Translations under genes and position numbers: made by a program | NCBI GenBank assembly: GCA_023416575.1 | Contig: JAEZHL010000196.1 | Coordinates: 1 to 8,851, forward strand | Length of the DNA: 8,851 nt | From: Pseudomonadota bacterium | GTDB lineage: Bacteria; Pseudomonadota; Alphaproteobacteria; Rhizobiales; Hyphomicrobiaceae | Reading direction: 5' to 3' | The notes under the pieces: model-generated | Databases searched by the model: none | What the model saw: the letters and a program-made list of their open reading frames with translations, nothing else | Told to the model about the DNA's origin: nothing | Shown here: positions 1-5,731 of the stretch, one piece after another | How positions within the stretch are numbered: the stretch's first letter is position 1 | How the letters are laid out: each line of letters starts with the position of its first letter

Positions 1-441
1 CGGCGCGGTGCTCCCGTCGGGGCTGGCGGTGAGCGCGCGCGCGGCCGTCAGCATTGCCTGCTGGCGGTCGGGAGGGAAGCGAACTTGCCGCTCCCGTTCG
101 AGGTCGATACCCACCTCGTGCGGGGCGATCGCGATGAGGCTGTAGCGGCCGCTGTGCGAAAGACTGAACGCAACACCGGCGGGCCAGGGCAGGGCGGGCT
201 TGCCTCGCGGCCCTCGTTGAAATGGCGCGCAGCGCAGCCGCGGGCCGACGAAGCGCTCCAGCAGCATGCGCAGGGCGATGCGAAAGAGCCGCCAATCCTC
301 GCCGCCAAGGCGCAGTCCTGCTGCCCGGCTGCGCTCGTCATCGGAAAGTCGTGGGGTTGCCGCCTCGATCGCAGCAAGTGCTGGGCCAGACCGGGCTGCG
401 TCGATGAACCAGAGCTCGACCCCCGACAGGGTCCTGCTCAT
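1..441 (-). CDS. 4'-phosphopantetheinyl transferase, Sfp type (3' part missing at window edge)
   Basis: The 147 visible residues form the N-terminal part of an Sfp/AcpT-type phosphopantetheinyl transferase, which moves the 4'-phosphopantetheine arm of coenzyme A onto a serine of carrier proteins in the cytoplasm. Seen in order: LSDDERSRA (residues 32-40), an Arg/Leu-rich helix with LLERFVG (60-66), GKPALP (80-85), FSLSHSG (92-98) and VGIDLE (110-115). In Sfp the Asp and Glu of this last motif bind the metal and CoA pyrophosphate; here they are D113 and E115. The second half, with the WxxKE motif, lies beyond position 1. The frame stays open to the edge. The ATG at 441 overlaps the stop of the upstream MerR-family gene in an ATGA arrangement, which suggests translational coupling. 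Family assignment is firm; the carrier protein it serves (fatty-acid ACP or a polyketide/peptide carrier) cannot be told. Confidence 0.86.
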   Translation of the reverse strand, partial: MSRTLSGVELWFIDAARSGPALAAIEAATPRLSDDERSRAAGLRLGGEDWRLFRIALRMLLERFVGPRLRCAPFQRGPRGKPALPWPAGVAFSLSHSGRYSLIAIAPHEVGIDLERERQVRFPPDRQQAMLTAARALTASPDGSTAP

Positions 442-941
442 TGGTCGGCGCGTCGTGCCTTGGTTGCGGCCTGATCGCTGCGCGTATCGGTCAGGAGACT
501 ACGGCACGCATCGAGCTCGTTCAGGATGCCCTGCAACGTGCGGACGAGATCTGGCGGGAGCCTGTTTGCAGCGGGCGGTGGTGCCGGCGGCGCTTTCGAC
601 GACTTGGCCTTCGACTTGGCCTTGGTCCCGGTGCTCGGCTTATCTACGGGCACCGTGGGTTGAACGGCATTGGCCATCCAGCACCGCTTGACCTCGTCGA
701 CGCCCTGGAGGCGCAGGATCTTTTGCACGCCCCGGATCGTGTACCCCTCCAGATGCAGCAGGTGCCGGATGCCGCGGAGCAGGTCGAGGTCTTCGGGCCG
801 GTAATAGCGCCGTCCGCCGCCGCGCTTCATGGGCCGGATCTGGGGAAACTTCTGCTCCCAGAAGCGGAGAACGTGCTTCGGAACGTCGAGCTCCTCAGCA
901 ACTTCGCTGATCGTCCTGAACGCCTCGGCTGACTTGTTCAC
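438..941 (-). CDS. MerR-family transcriptional regulator, ihfA-linked type
   Basis: This is a small DNA-binding regulator with an N-terminal MerR winged helix-turn-helix. From the GTG start at 941 (167 residues), the helix-turn-helix begins with FRTISEVAEELDVP and continues through LRFWEQKFPQIRPMKR, the wing RRYYRPEDLDLL and the second helix pair GYTIRGVQKIL. About 30 residues of Lys/Ser/Ala/Pro-rich low-complexity linker follow, then a short amphipathic helix (DLVRTLQGILNELDACRSLL) that could dimerise. There is no recognisable ligand-binding or metal-binding domain. I chose GTG 941 because relatives, as I remember them, start a few residues before the FRTISEVA motif; an in-frame ATG at 971 would add ten residues, and neither start has a strong ribosome-binding site. 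The gene lies about 67 nt after ihfA (37 nt if ATG 971 is used) and overlaps the next gene by 4 nt. This position beside ihfA is common in alphaproteobacteria; the target genes are unknown to me. Confidence 0.88.
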   Translation of the reverse strand: MNKSAEAFRTISEVAEELDVPKHVLRFWEQKFPQIRPMKRGGGRRYYRPEDLDLLRGIRHLLHLEGYTIRGVQKILRLQGVDEVKRCWMANAVQPTVPVDKPSTGTKAKSKAKSSKAPPAPPPAANRLPPDLVRTLQGILNELDACRSLLTDTRSDQAATKARRADQ

Positions 942-1008
942 GGTAGCGGCCACTCCCAGGACAGGCGGCATCGATCCGCAACCAGGTGAGGGTTGTCGGA
1001 GCCTAAGA

Positions 1009-1326
1009 CTACTCAGCCGCTTTGCGGCGGGTTTGCCCCGCGTTGATGCGGTCCTTCATGATGTTGCTCGGCCGAAAAACCAGCACCCTGCGCGGCGTGA
1101 TCGGGACCTCCTGGCCGGTCTTGGGATTGCGGCCAACGCGCTGGCCCTTCTGACGGATTCCGAACGAGCCGAAGGACGAGAGCTTCACCGTATCGCCGCG
1201 AGCCAAGCTTGCCGCGATTTCGCTCAACACGAGCTCGACCAGATCCTGCGATTCGTTACGCGGCAGCCCGACCTTGTGCACGACGGCTTCGGCCAGGTCA
1301 GCGCGGGTCAATGTTTTTCCGCCCAT
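1009..1326 (-). CDS. ihfA: Integration host factor subunit alpha
   Basis: The gene encodes one half of IHF, the heterodimeric nucleoid protein that bends DNA sharply at specific sites and acts in transcription, replication and recombination. The 105-residue product has the usual length for the family. The N-terminal helices start LTRADLAEAV, the beta-saddle carries SFGSFGIRQK (51-60), and the arm contains the signature GRNPKTG (65-71), whose P68 matches the proline that intercalates into the minor groove. VLVFRPSNIMKDRIN (81-95) is the typical C-terminal part. The frame is open further upstream, but ATG 1326 is preceded by GGGGAGG about nine bases away and gives the normal family N-terminus. 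It is the first gene of a likely unit with the MerR regulator and phosphopantetheinyl transferase, with its own predicted promoter. Alpha rather than beta or HU is inferred from sequence feel and from the plsX-fabH-ihfA-merR order. Confidence 0.93.
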   Translation of the reverse strand: MGGKTLTRADLAEAVVHKVGLPRNESQDLVELVLSEIAASLARGDTVKLSSFGSFGIRQKGQRVGRNPKTGQEVPITPRRVLVFRPSNIMKDRINAGQTRRKAAE

Positions 1327-1363
1327 GTCATTATGCCTCCCCAGGTACTCACTCCCGGGAGGG

Positions 1364-1392
1364 ATGCTAGCCACGCGTTCCGGATCGGTCAA
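1364..1392 (-). promoter_or_regulatory. Predicted sigma70-type promoter of ihfA
   Basis: Read on the minus strand there is a -35 box TTGACC (1392-1387), a 17-nt spacer and a -10 box TAGCAT (1369-1364). Five of six and four of six bases fit the consensus, at ideal spacing. Transcription would start near 1357 and leave a leader of about 30 nt before the ihfA ATG. The -35 box lies inside a short inverted repeat, CGGAT-6-ATCCG (1381-1396), which could be an operator. This is prediction from sequence only. Confidence 0.5.
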
Positions 1393-1405
1393 TCCGACTA
1401 TTGGG

Positions 1406-1418
1406 CAACCGGCTGATT
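1406..1418 (-). promoter_or_regulatory. Possible IHF binding site upstream of ihfA
   Basis: The minus strand reads AATCAGCCGGTTG, which matches the IHF consensus WATCAANNNNTTR at every fixed position but one (G for A at the sixth). It lies about 14 nt upstream of the predicted ihfA -35 box. A short A-run (AAAAAT) lies 5' of it on the same strand, as in many IHF sites. The E. coli IHF genes are autoregulated, so a site here makes sense, but a one-mismatch match can occur by chance. Confidence 0.33.
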
Positions 1419-1536
1419 CAGCACGAAGATTTTTGCGCCGTACACTGCGATAGGGTTTTGGGGTGGAAACTGGGACAACACGTCCAGAACTCGTTCGTGT
1501 AAGGACGGATCCATGCGGGTGGCGTGGCCGGAATCA

Positions 1537-2514
1537 TCACCAGCGGGCCAGCACGGCGCCCCAGGTGAGGCCGCCGCCCATGGCCTCCATGAGCACCAGA
1601 CTGCCCTCCTTCAGCTTGTGCTGCTCGAAAGCTTGGTTGAGGGCCAGCGGGATGGACGCGGCGGACGTGTTGCCGTGCTCGCCGACGGTCACGATGATCT
1701 TCTCGGGGGAGACGCCGAGCTTCTTGGCGATGCCGTCGAGAATGCGAAGGTTGGCCTGATGCGGGATGAACAGGTCGATCTCGTCCGCCGTATAGCCGGT
1801 CATCACGAGCGTCTCCTCGATGACGCCCGAGATCTTCTGCACGGCATGGCGGAAAACCTCACGGCCATTCATGCGCAGGTGGCCGGTCGTCTTCGTGGAG
1901 CCGGGGCCCCCGTCGACATAGAGCAGCTCCTCGAAGCGGCCATCCGAACGGAGCCGGCTCGCCAGGATGCCACGGTCCTCGCGGGTGCCATGCTGAGGCT
2001 GGGCCTCGAGGACGACCGCGCCCGCGCCGTCGCCGAAGAGAACGCAGGTGGTGCGGTCCGACCAGTCGAGAATGCGCGAGAAGGTTTCGGCCCCAATGAC
2101 GAGAGCGCGTTTGAATTGCCCGGTCTTGAGGAAGGTGTCTGCCGTTGCGAGGGCGTAGACGAAGCCGGAGCAGACTGCCTGGATATCGAACGCAGCGCCC
2201 TTGGTGATGCCGAGCGCGGACTGGATGCGGACGGCTGTGGCGGGGAAGGTCCGGTCGGGAGTCGCGGTGGCGCAGATCACGAGGTCGATTTCGACAGGAT
2301 CGACACCGGCCCGCACCAGCGCTTGACGCGCTGCGGCGGTCCCGAGATCCGAGGTCAGCTCGCCTTCCATCGCGATGTGGCGGGATCTGATGCCGGTCCG
2401 TTCCCTGATCCACTCGTCGCTCGTGTCGACGATTTTCGACAGATCGTCGTTGGTCAGCACGCGCTTGGGGAGGTAGGCACCCACGCCCCGGATAACGGAT
2501 CGGATGACGGCCAA
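1537..2514 (-). CDS. fabH: 3-oxoacyl-ACP synthase III (KAS III)
   Basis: FabH carries out the first condensation of type II fatty-acid synthesis, joining acetyl-CoA with malonyl-ACP to give acetoacetyl-ACP in the cytoplasm. The 325-residue product is full length. The thiolase-fold catalytic triad is complete: C115 in IQAVCSGFVYAL, H252 in IPHQANLRI and N282 in GEHGNTSAASIPLAL. The conserved C-terminus GGGLTWGAVLARW is present. The start is a TTG at 2514, preceded by GGGGGAAG at suitable distance; there is no ATG nearby, and the next residues (AVIRSVIRGVGAYLP) match the normal family N-terminus. The gene follows plsX by 94 nt on the same strand, with no clear terminator or promoter between, so the two are probably co-transcribed. 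It is followed by a 210-nt gap before ihfA. Confidence 0.97.
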   Translation of the reverse strand: MAVIRSVIRGVGAYLPKRVLTNDDLSKIVDTSDEWIRERTGIRSRHIAMEGELTSDLGTAAARQALVRAGVDPVEIDLVICATATPDRTFPATAVRIQSALGITKGAAFDIQAVCSGFVYALATADTFLKTGQFKRALVIGAETFSRILDWSDRTTCVLFGDGAGAVVLEAQPQHGTREDRGILASRLRSDGRFEELLYVDGGPGSTKTTGHLRMNGREVFRHAVQKISGVIEETLVMTGYTADEIDLFIPHQANLRILDGIAKKLGVSPEKIIVTVGEHGNTSAASIPLALNQAFEQHKLKEGSLVLMEAMGGGLTWGAVLARW

Positions 2515-2608
2515 GACTTCCCCCTACGCTATGTAGATGTGCGACCGGCTTGATGTGAGCAGCGGTGGCGTCACGCGGATATGTGGTACTCCGGTCAGCT
2601 CGTCAGCG

Positions 2609-3652
2609 CTACTTCCCGACGGCTGCGTCAAGCTTACCGTGGAACGAAACCAGATCCGCGGTCAATCGGGTCAGCAACCCGCTGTCCGCCATGTCGTAGC
2701 CGAGATCTATGGCGCTCGCAAAGCCCAGAGCGTCTGTGCCACCGTGGCTCTTGATCGCAATGCCGTTGAGGCCGAGGAACGTGCCACCGTTGGCGCGGCG
2801 CGGGTCCATCTTCTCCTTCAGCACTGAGAAGCCGCCGCGGGCGAGCAGCGCGCCGATCTTGGAGAGGAGCGAGCGCTTCATGGCCGCCCTGATGTACTGC
2901 GCGATCTGCCGCGCCGTGCCTTCCGCCGTCTTCAGGGCGATATTGCCGGCAAAACCTTCCACGACGACCACGTCGACGACACCCTGGCCGATCTGGTCGC
3001 CTTCGATGAAGCCGCGATAATCGATCGGGAGATCCTTCGTCTCCTTCAGCCAGGCGTGCGCCTGACGCACCTCGTCGACCCCCTTGATCTCCTCGACGCC
3101 GACGTTGAGCAAGCCGACGGTGGGCTTCTCGATGTGATAGAGCGCCCGCGCCATTGCGGCACCCATCAGGGCATAGTCGCAGAGCTGGCGGGCGGAAGCG
3201 CCGATGTTGGCGCCGACGTCGAGAACGACGCACTCGCTGGTGACGGTTGGCCAGAGGGCGGCGATCGCCGGCCGCTCGATGTCGGCAATGGGTCTCAGCA
3301 CGAGCTTGGCCATCGCCATCAGCGCGCCGGTGTTGCCGGCGGACACGGCGATGTCGGCCTCGCCTTTCTGCACGGCCTCGAGCGCCAGCCACATGCTGGA
3401 CCCGCGGCCCCGCCGCAAGGCTTGGCTGGGCTTCTCGTCTGATTTCACGACCACCGTGGTGTGGACGATCTGGGACCTGGCCGCGAGCTTCGGATAACGC
3501 TGAAGGACGGGCTGAACCGCCGCCTCATCGCCAAAGAACCGAAACTCGAGCTGCGGATGCCTGACCAGCGCAATATCAGCGCCGGGGATCACGACCTCGG
3601 GCCCGTGATCGCCACCCATGGCGTCGAGCGCTATGATCCGCTGCGCGGGCAT
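2609..3652 (-). CDS. plsX: Phosphate acyltransferase PlsX
   Basis: PlsX converts acyl-ACP and phosphate into acyl-phosphate, the acyl donor used by PlsY in the first step of phospholipid synthesis; it acts as a peripheral membrane enzyme. From ATG 3652 the product has 347 residues, normal for the family. Diagnostic motifs are IALDAMGGDHGP (7-18), KSDEKPSQALRR (70-81), SAGNTGALM (104-112), DVGAN (145-149), VEGFAGNIALK and the C-terminal HGGTDALGF. The start was chosen because the family normally begins a few residues before ALDAMGGD. No strong ribosome-binding site precedes it. In-frame ATG 3745 and TTG 3751 would add an unusual Arg/Ser-rich extension of about 30 residues and would clash with the predicted promoter. 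Its neighbour fabH supports a lipid-synthesis pair. Confidence 0.95.
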   Translation of the reverse strand: MPAQRIIALDAMGGDHGPEVVIPGADIALVRHPQLEFRFFGDEAAVQPVLQRYPKLAARSQIVHTTVVVKSDEKPSQALRRGRGSSMWLALEAVQKGEADIAVSAGNTGALMAMAKLVLRPIADIERPAIAALWPTVTSECVVLDVGANIGASARQLCDYALMGAAMARALYHIEKPTVGLLNVGVEEIKGVDEVRQAHAWLKETKDLPIDYRGFIEGDQIGQGVVDVVVVEGFAGNIALKTAEGTARQIAQYIRAAMKRSLLSKIGALLARGGFSVLKEKMDPRRANGGTFLGLNGIAIKSHGGTDALGFASAIDLGYDMADSGLLTRLTADLVSFHGKLDAAVGK

Positions 3653-3740
3653 GCATGCTGGCCTGGGTAACTGATCCCCTCGAGACGGCGAAGAACGCGT
3701 ACTTTCCCCCAATGCATGCGCTCGCCTGCGAGACGGAGGG

Positions 3741-3768
3741 AACATAACCAATTGGCTGACGGAGACAA
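3741..3768 (-). promoter_or_regulatory. Possible promoter of the plsX-fabH unit
   Basis: On the minus strand TTGTCT (3768-3763) and TATGTT (3746-3741) are separated by 16 nt, giving a fair sigma70-like match in the most AT-rich part of the gap. A transcript would have a leader of about 80 nt before the plsX ATG. The heptamer GACGGAG occurs in direct repeat at 3732-3738 and 3758-3764 and inverted at 3786-3792, flanking and overlapping this promoter. Confidence 0.33.
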
Positions 3769-3794
3769 TGTAATTTTTAACGATTCTCCGTCTG

Positions 3795-3817
3795 GCCGAA
3801 CCCTGTGCCGGTTCGGC
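3795..3817 (-). terminator. Hairpin after the DUF177 gene, possible terminator
   Basis: GCCGAACC and GGTTCGGC form a perfect 8-bp stem with a 7-nt loop, 31 nt after the stop of the DUF177 gene. On the minus strand it is not followed directly by a U-run, so intrinsic termination would be weak. On the opposite strand the tail ATCACTCTTTTC is slightly richer in U. The most likely role is to separate the chaperone/DUF177 unit from plsX-fabH. Confidence 0.38.
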
Positions 3818-3848
3818 ATCACTCTTTTCTCATGCTGGAAGTCACCAG

Positions 3849-4358
3849 TCACTCTCTCGACTTCAGTTGCTTGAGGACCGCAAACGGGTTGCGGGCCTCC
3901 TGATCCTCACGGGGCGCAGGCTGCTCGAGCTCAGCGCCCTCTTTGCGGGGGTAGGGGTCGATGGCAGAGGCCAGATGCTCATAGACGATTCGACCCACCG
4001 GGATGGTGCTGCCTTCCAGCGGTTCGATGTCCCGGCTCTCGAGCGCATCGAAGTCGGCCCCGCCATCTGACAGGCTCGGCCGGAACTCGACCTCGAAGGG
4101 CTCGACGATTTTGCTTTCCACCGGATCGAGGGTGACGACGCAACTCTGGACGACCTCGGCCGCGACGGTGCCCTCGAGCAGAAACCGGCCTTGTCTCAAG
4201 TGCGTGATCTTGAACCGGGCATCGAGCCGGTTGCAGCCGATGAGGTCGAGCGCGGCTGCGATCGCGGACCGCTGATCGGCGGTGGCGTGGCGGTTGCCCG
4301 AGAGCCCGGTCTCGGGAATCTTGCTGATGCTGTAGGACCAGTCCAATTCGGTTGCCAT
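3849..4358 (-). CDS. DUF177 (YceD-like) protein
   Basis: The product (169 residues from ATG 4358) belongs to the DUF177/YceD family. In E. coli and plants members are linked to 23S rRNA accumulation or ribosome assembly; the alphaproteobacterial role is not established as far as I know. Seen here: an N-terminal beta-rich part with IPETGL (14-19), the central family motif QSCVVTLDPVES (71-82), in which only one cysteine of the CxxC pattern of the E. coli protein remains, an acidic stretch FDALESRDIEPLEG, VYEHLASAIDPYPRKEG (125-141), and the conserved tail NPFAVLKQLK (157-166). A GTG at 4370 would add four residues; ATG 4358 with GGAG upstream fits relatives better. It follows the chaperone gene by 23 nt and is surely co-transcribed with it. 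In many bacteria this family sits before rpmF and plsX; no rpmF is present here. Confidence 0.87.
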   Translation of the reverse strand: MATELDWSYSISKIPETGLSGNRHATADQRSAIAAALDLIGCNRLDARFKITHLRQGRFLLEGTVAAEVVQSCVVTLDPVESKIVEPFEVEFRPSLSDGGADFDALESRDIEPLEGSTIPVGRIVYEHLASAIDPYPRKEGAELEQPAPREDQEARNPFAVLKQLKSRE

Positions 4359-4381
4359 CGATGCGGTCACTCCAACGAGCG

Positions 4382-4906
4382 TCAGATAGGCCGAAATACC
4401 ACTTCGCCCCGCAGCAGGCTGCCCGCCGGAACCTCAGTCAGCTCGGCAGCCGTCCTGCGCATGAAGGCAGCGATGCCATCCGCCACCGCGGCGGGCTCGG
4501 ATGGTAGCAGGTTGCGGTGGATGGCCTCTGCCAGATCCCCTTCGCTACCAGCAATCTCTGCGGCCCGGAATGCCTCCTTGCAGTCGAAGAGAGCGCCAGC
4601 GGCCTTCTTCACTTTCTTGGGGACAGTCAAATCGCCAACGCCCATCTCGCGCATGCAATCGTCCATGTCGGTGACGAACGTCTCGATCAGGGCCCGACTC
4701 AGCTCCTGCCCGGCCTGGCCTTCCGGCCCCAACCGCTCGAGTACCAGATACATGTGCACGATCACCATGGCGAAGCGTCCGTCCGGCGTATCGGGAACGC
4801 CAAGCCGTGTGTAGAGGGGCTCTCGGCGCGCGGCGGCCACGATCGAGCCATAAAGGTCTGTTGCCGTTCGGCCGGCTCGGCTGCGCGCTCTCCACCAGGT
4901 CAGCAT
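4382..4906 (-). CDS. Ubiquinol-cytochrome c chaperone family protein
   Basis: This 174-residue protein belongs to the Ubiq_cyt_C_chap family (related to mitochondrial Cbp3/UQCC1), which helps cytochrome b become part of the bc1 complex. It is mainly helical and has no signal peptide. Recognisable family parts are LYGSIVAAARREPLYTRLGV (18-37), PDTPDGRFAMVIVHMYLVLERL (38-59), ALIETFVTDMDDCMREMGVG (72-91) and VPKKVKKAA (95-103). The last two blocks are the most conserved. The ATG at 4906 is preceded by AGGA with a 6-nt spacer. The gene diverges from bamE and leads a pair with DUF177. The function in bacteria is inferred from the mitochondrial relatives. Confidence 0.88.
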   Translation of the reverse strand: MLTWWRARSRAGRTATDLYGSIVAAARREPLYTRLGVPDTPDGRFAMVIVHMYLVLERLGPEGQAGQELSRALIETFVTDMDDCMREMGVGDLTVPKKVKKAAGALFDCKEAFRAAEIAGSEGDLAEAIHRNLLPSEPAAVADGIAAFMRRTAAELTEVPAGSLLRGEVVFRPI

Positions 4907-4945
4907 CAGCGGTCCTGTTCACTCGGTTGCGGTTTTTGCGAACGA

Positions 4946-4972
4946 TGCATAACTCGCGACACCGCGTTGCAA
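4946..4972 (-). promoter_or_regulatory. Possible promoter of the chaperone-DUF177 unit
   Basis: On the minus strand TTGCAA (4972-4967) and TATGCA (4951-4946) lie 15 nt apart, which is short for a sigma70 promoter. The -35 hexamer is a palindrome and is the same one used by the candidate bamE promoter on the other strand. Low confidence. Confidence 0.25.
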
Positions 4973-4993
4973 AGGGGTGTGCCTCCAGATAAT
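4967..4993 (+). promoter_or_regulatory. Possible promoter of bamE
   Basis: TTGCAA (4967-4972) and GATAAT (4988-4993) are 15 nt apart; the -10 box fits the consensus in five of six bases. A start near 5000 would leave a leader of about 40 nt before ATG 5039. The spacer is shorter than ideal. Confidence 0.33.
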
Positions 4994-5038
4994 CGGGGGC
5001 AGAAGGAATCCAAAGTCGATTCCCAAAGCAGGGGCAAA

Positions 5039-5560
5039 ATGCATCGGGGGATGGATACTCATCAACTTGGTCGGCCGGGTGCTGCGGCGCCAGTAGGGGC
5101 GCGCGGGACCGTGCGTCGCGGTACGCGGCTCGTCGGCGCCGTGCTGTTGGCCGGGTTTCTTGCGGCCTGCGGGGCAGGGGCCGTGGTGACCAAGCACGGT
5201 CATCATTTCAACTCTACGGACCTGCAGCAGATTCAGCCCGGCATGAGCCAGGAGCAGGTCCGCATGACGCTCGGGACGCCGACCACGACCAGCTCGGTCG
5301 GGACCGGCGACGCGTTCTATTATATCTCCTACACAACCTCCCAGGTGGCCTTCATGGCCCCCGAGGAAATCGACCGCCGGGTCGTTGCCGTCTACTTCTC
5401 GCGCACGGGCTCCGTCGAGCGCGTTGCCGAGTACGGGATCCAGGATGGCAAGGTGTTCGACTTCATCAGCCGGACGACGCCGAGCGCCAACACCAAGGAA
5501 GACGGGCTGCTGAAGCAGATCTTCCGCAATCTCGGCCGTAGCGCGGTCTTCGGCGATTAG
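5039..5560 (+). CDS. bamE: Outer membrane protein assembly factor BamE (SmpA/OmlA lipoprotein)
   Basis: BamE is a small outer-membrane lipoprotein of the BAM complex, which folds beta-barrel proteins into the outer membrane. The signal sequence runs up to the lipobox LAAC, with C44 as the lipidated residue if ATG 5039 is used (173 residues). The SmpA/OmlA domain follows: DLQQIQPGMSQEQVRMTLG, TPTTTSS, FYYISYTTSQVAFMAPEEID, and VVAVYFSRTGSVERVAEYG. The start is uncertain. ATG 5039 has AGGGG close upstream but gives a long 25-residue stretch before the charged VRRGTR; ATG 5051 has no spaced ribosome-binding site; GTG 5111 would give an ideal 20-residue lipoprotein signal. It diverges from the chaperone gene and converges with gatB. 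This SmpA/OmlA neighbour beside the chaperone and DUF177 genes is a familiar alphaproteobacterial arrangement. Confidence 0.88.
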   Translation: MHRGMDTHQLGRPGAAAPVGARGTVRRGTRLVGAVLLAGFLAACGAGAVVTKHGHHFNSTDLQQIQPGMSQEQVRMTLGTPTTTSSVGTGDAFYYISYTTSQVAFMAPEEIDRRVVAVYFSRTGSVERVAEYGIQDGKVFDFISRTTPSANTKEDGLLKQIFRNLGRSAVFGD

Positions 5561-5568
5561 AGCCCGAT

Positions 5569-5595
5569 CGGCTGGGGTGAAAAGCACCCCGGCCG
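5569..5595 (+). terminator. Probable bamE terminator hairpin
   Basis: An 11-bp stem with one G-U pair (5569-5579 with 5585-5595) and the loop AAAAG begins 8 nt after the bamE stop. Its GC-rich core is GGGGTG/CACCCC. No U-run follows, so termination may be partly Rho-dependent or may work in concert with the second hairpin at 5688-5719. Confidence 0.48.
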
Positions 5596-5687
5596 TCACC
5601 TGGGCTGACAATTCTGACGCATAATACCGTGAGAGAGCGTTCCGGCGCCTCAGGGGTGACCTGAAAGCTTCTGGCGTGGTGCCGTGC

Positions 5688-5719
5688 GATCTTCCCCACT
5701 CCTGCGAGCGGGGAAGATT
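5688..5719 (-). terminator. Hairpin after gatB, likely bidirectional terminator
   Basis: GATCTTCCCC (5688-5697) pairs with GGGGAAGATT (5710-5719), with one terminal G-U pair. The 12-nt loop can form three more pairs (CTC/GAG) beyond an A-C mismatch. It lies 12 nt after the gatB stop and between convergent genes, so it can serve both strands. No U-run is seen on either side. Confidence 0.48.
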
Positions 5720-5731
5720 GGAGCGCGCGGC

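Noticed and set aside
48..377. 109-codon minus-strand frame at the left end
   Set aside because: It is another frame of the phosphopantetheinyl transferase gene; the frame starting at 441 carries the family motifs.
1352..1361. Perfect palindrome CTCCCGGGAG in the ihfA leader
   Set aside because: Ten bases of GC-rich palindrome are expected now and then; it is near the predicted transcript start but has no further support.
1478..1500. ACACG/CGTGT inverted repeat after fabH as terminator
   Set aside because: A 5-bp stem with a 13-nt loop and no U-run is not convincing as a terminator.
1513..2553. 346-codon open frame on the plus strand
   Set aside because: Antisense shadow of fabH, whose full catalytic triad lies on the other strand.
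3631..3852. 73-codon minus-strand frame between the DUF177 gene and plsX
   Set aside because: It covers the gap with its hairpin and possible promoter and overlaps the plsX start; composition is not protein-like and it has no ribosome-binding site.
4919..5611. 230-codon open frame on the minus strand across bamE
   Set aside because: Antisense to a clear BamE domain; it would also fill the divergent promoter region. No recognisable features.
5650..5664. Small hairpin TCAGG-5-CCTGA between bamE and gatB
   Set aside because: A 5-bp stem without neighbouring U-run is too weak to call beside the two longer hairpins.
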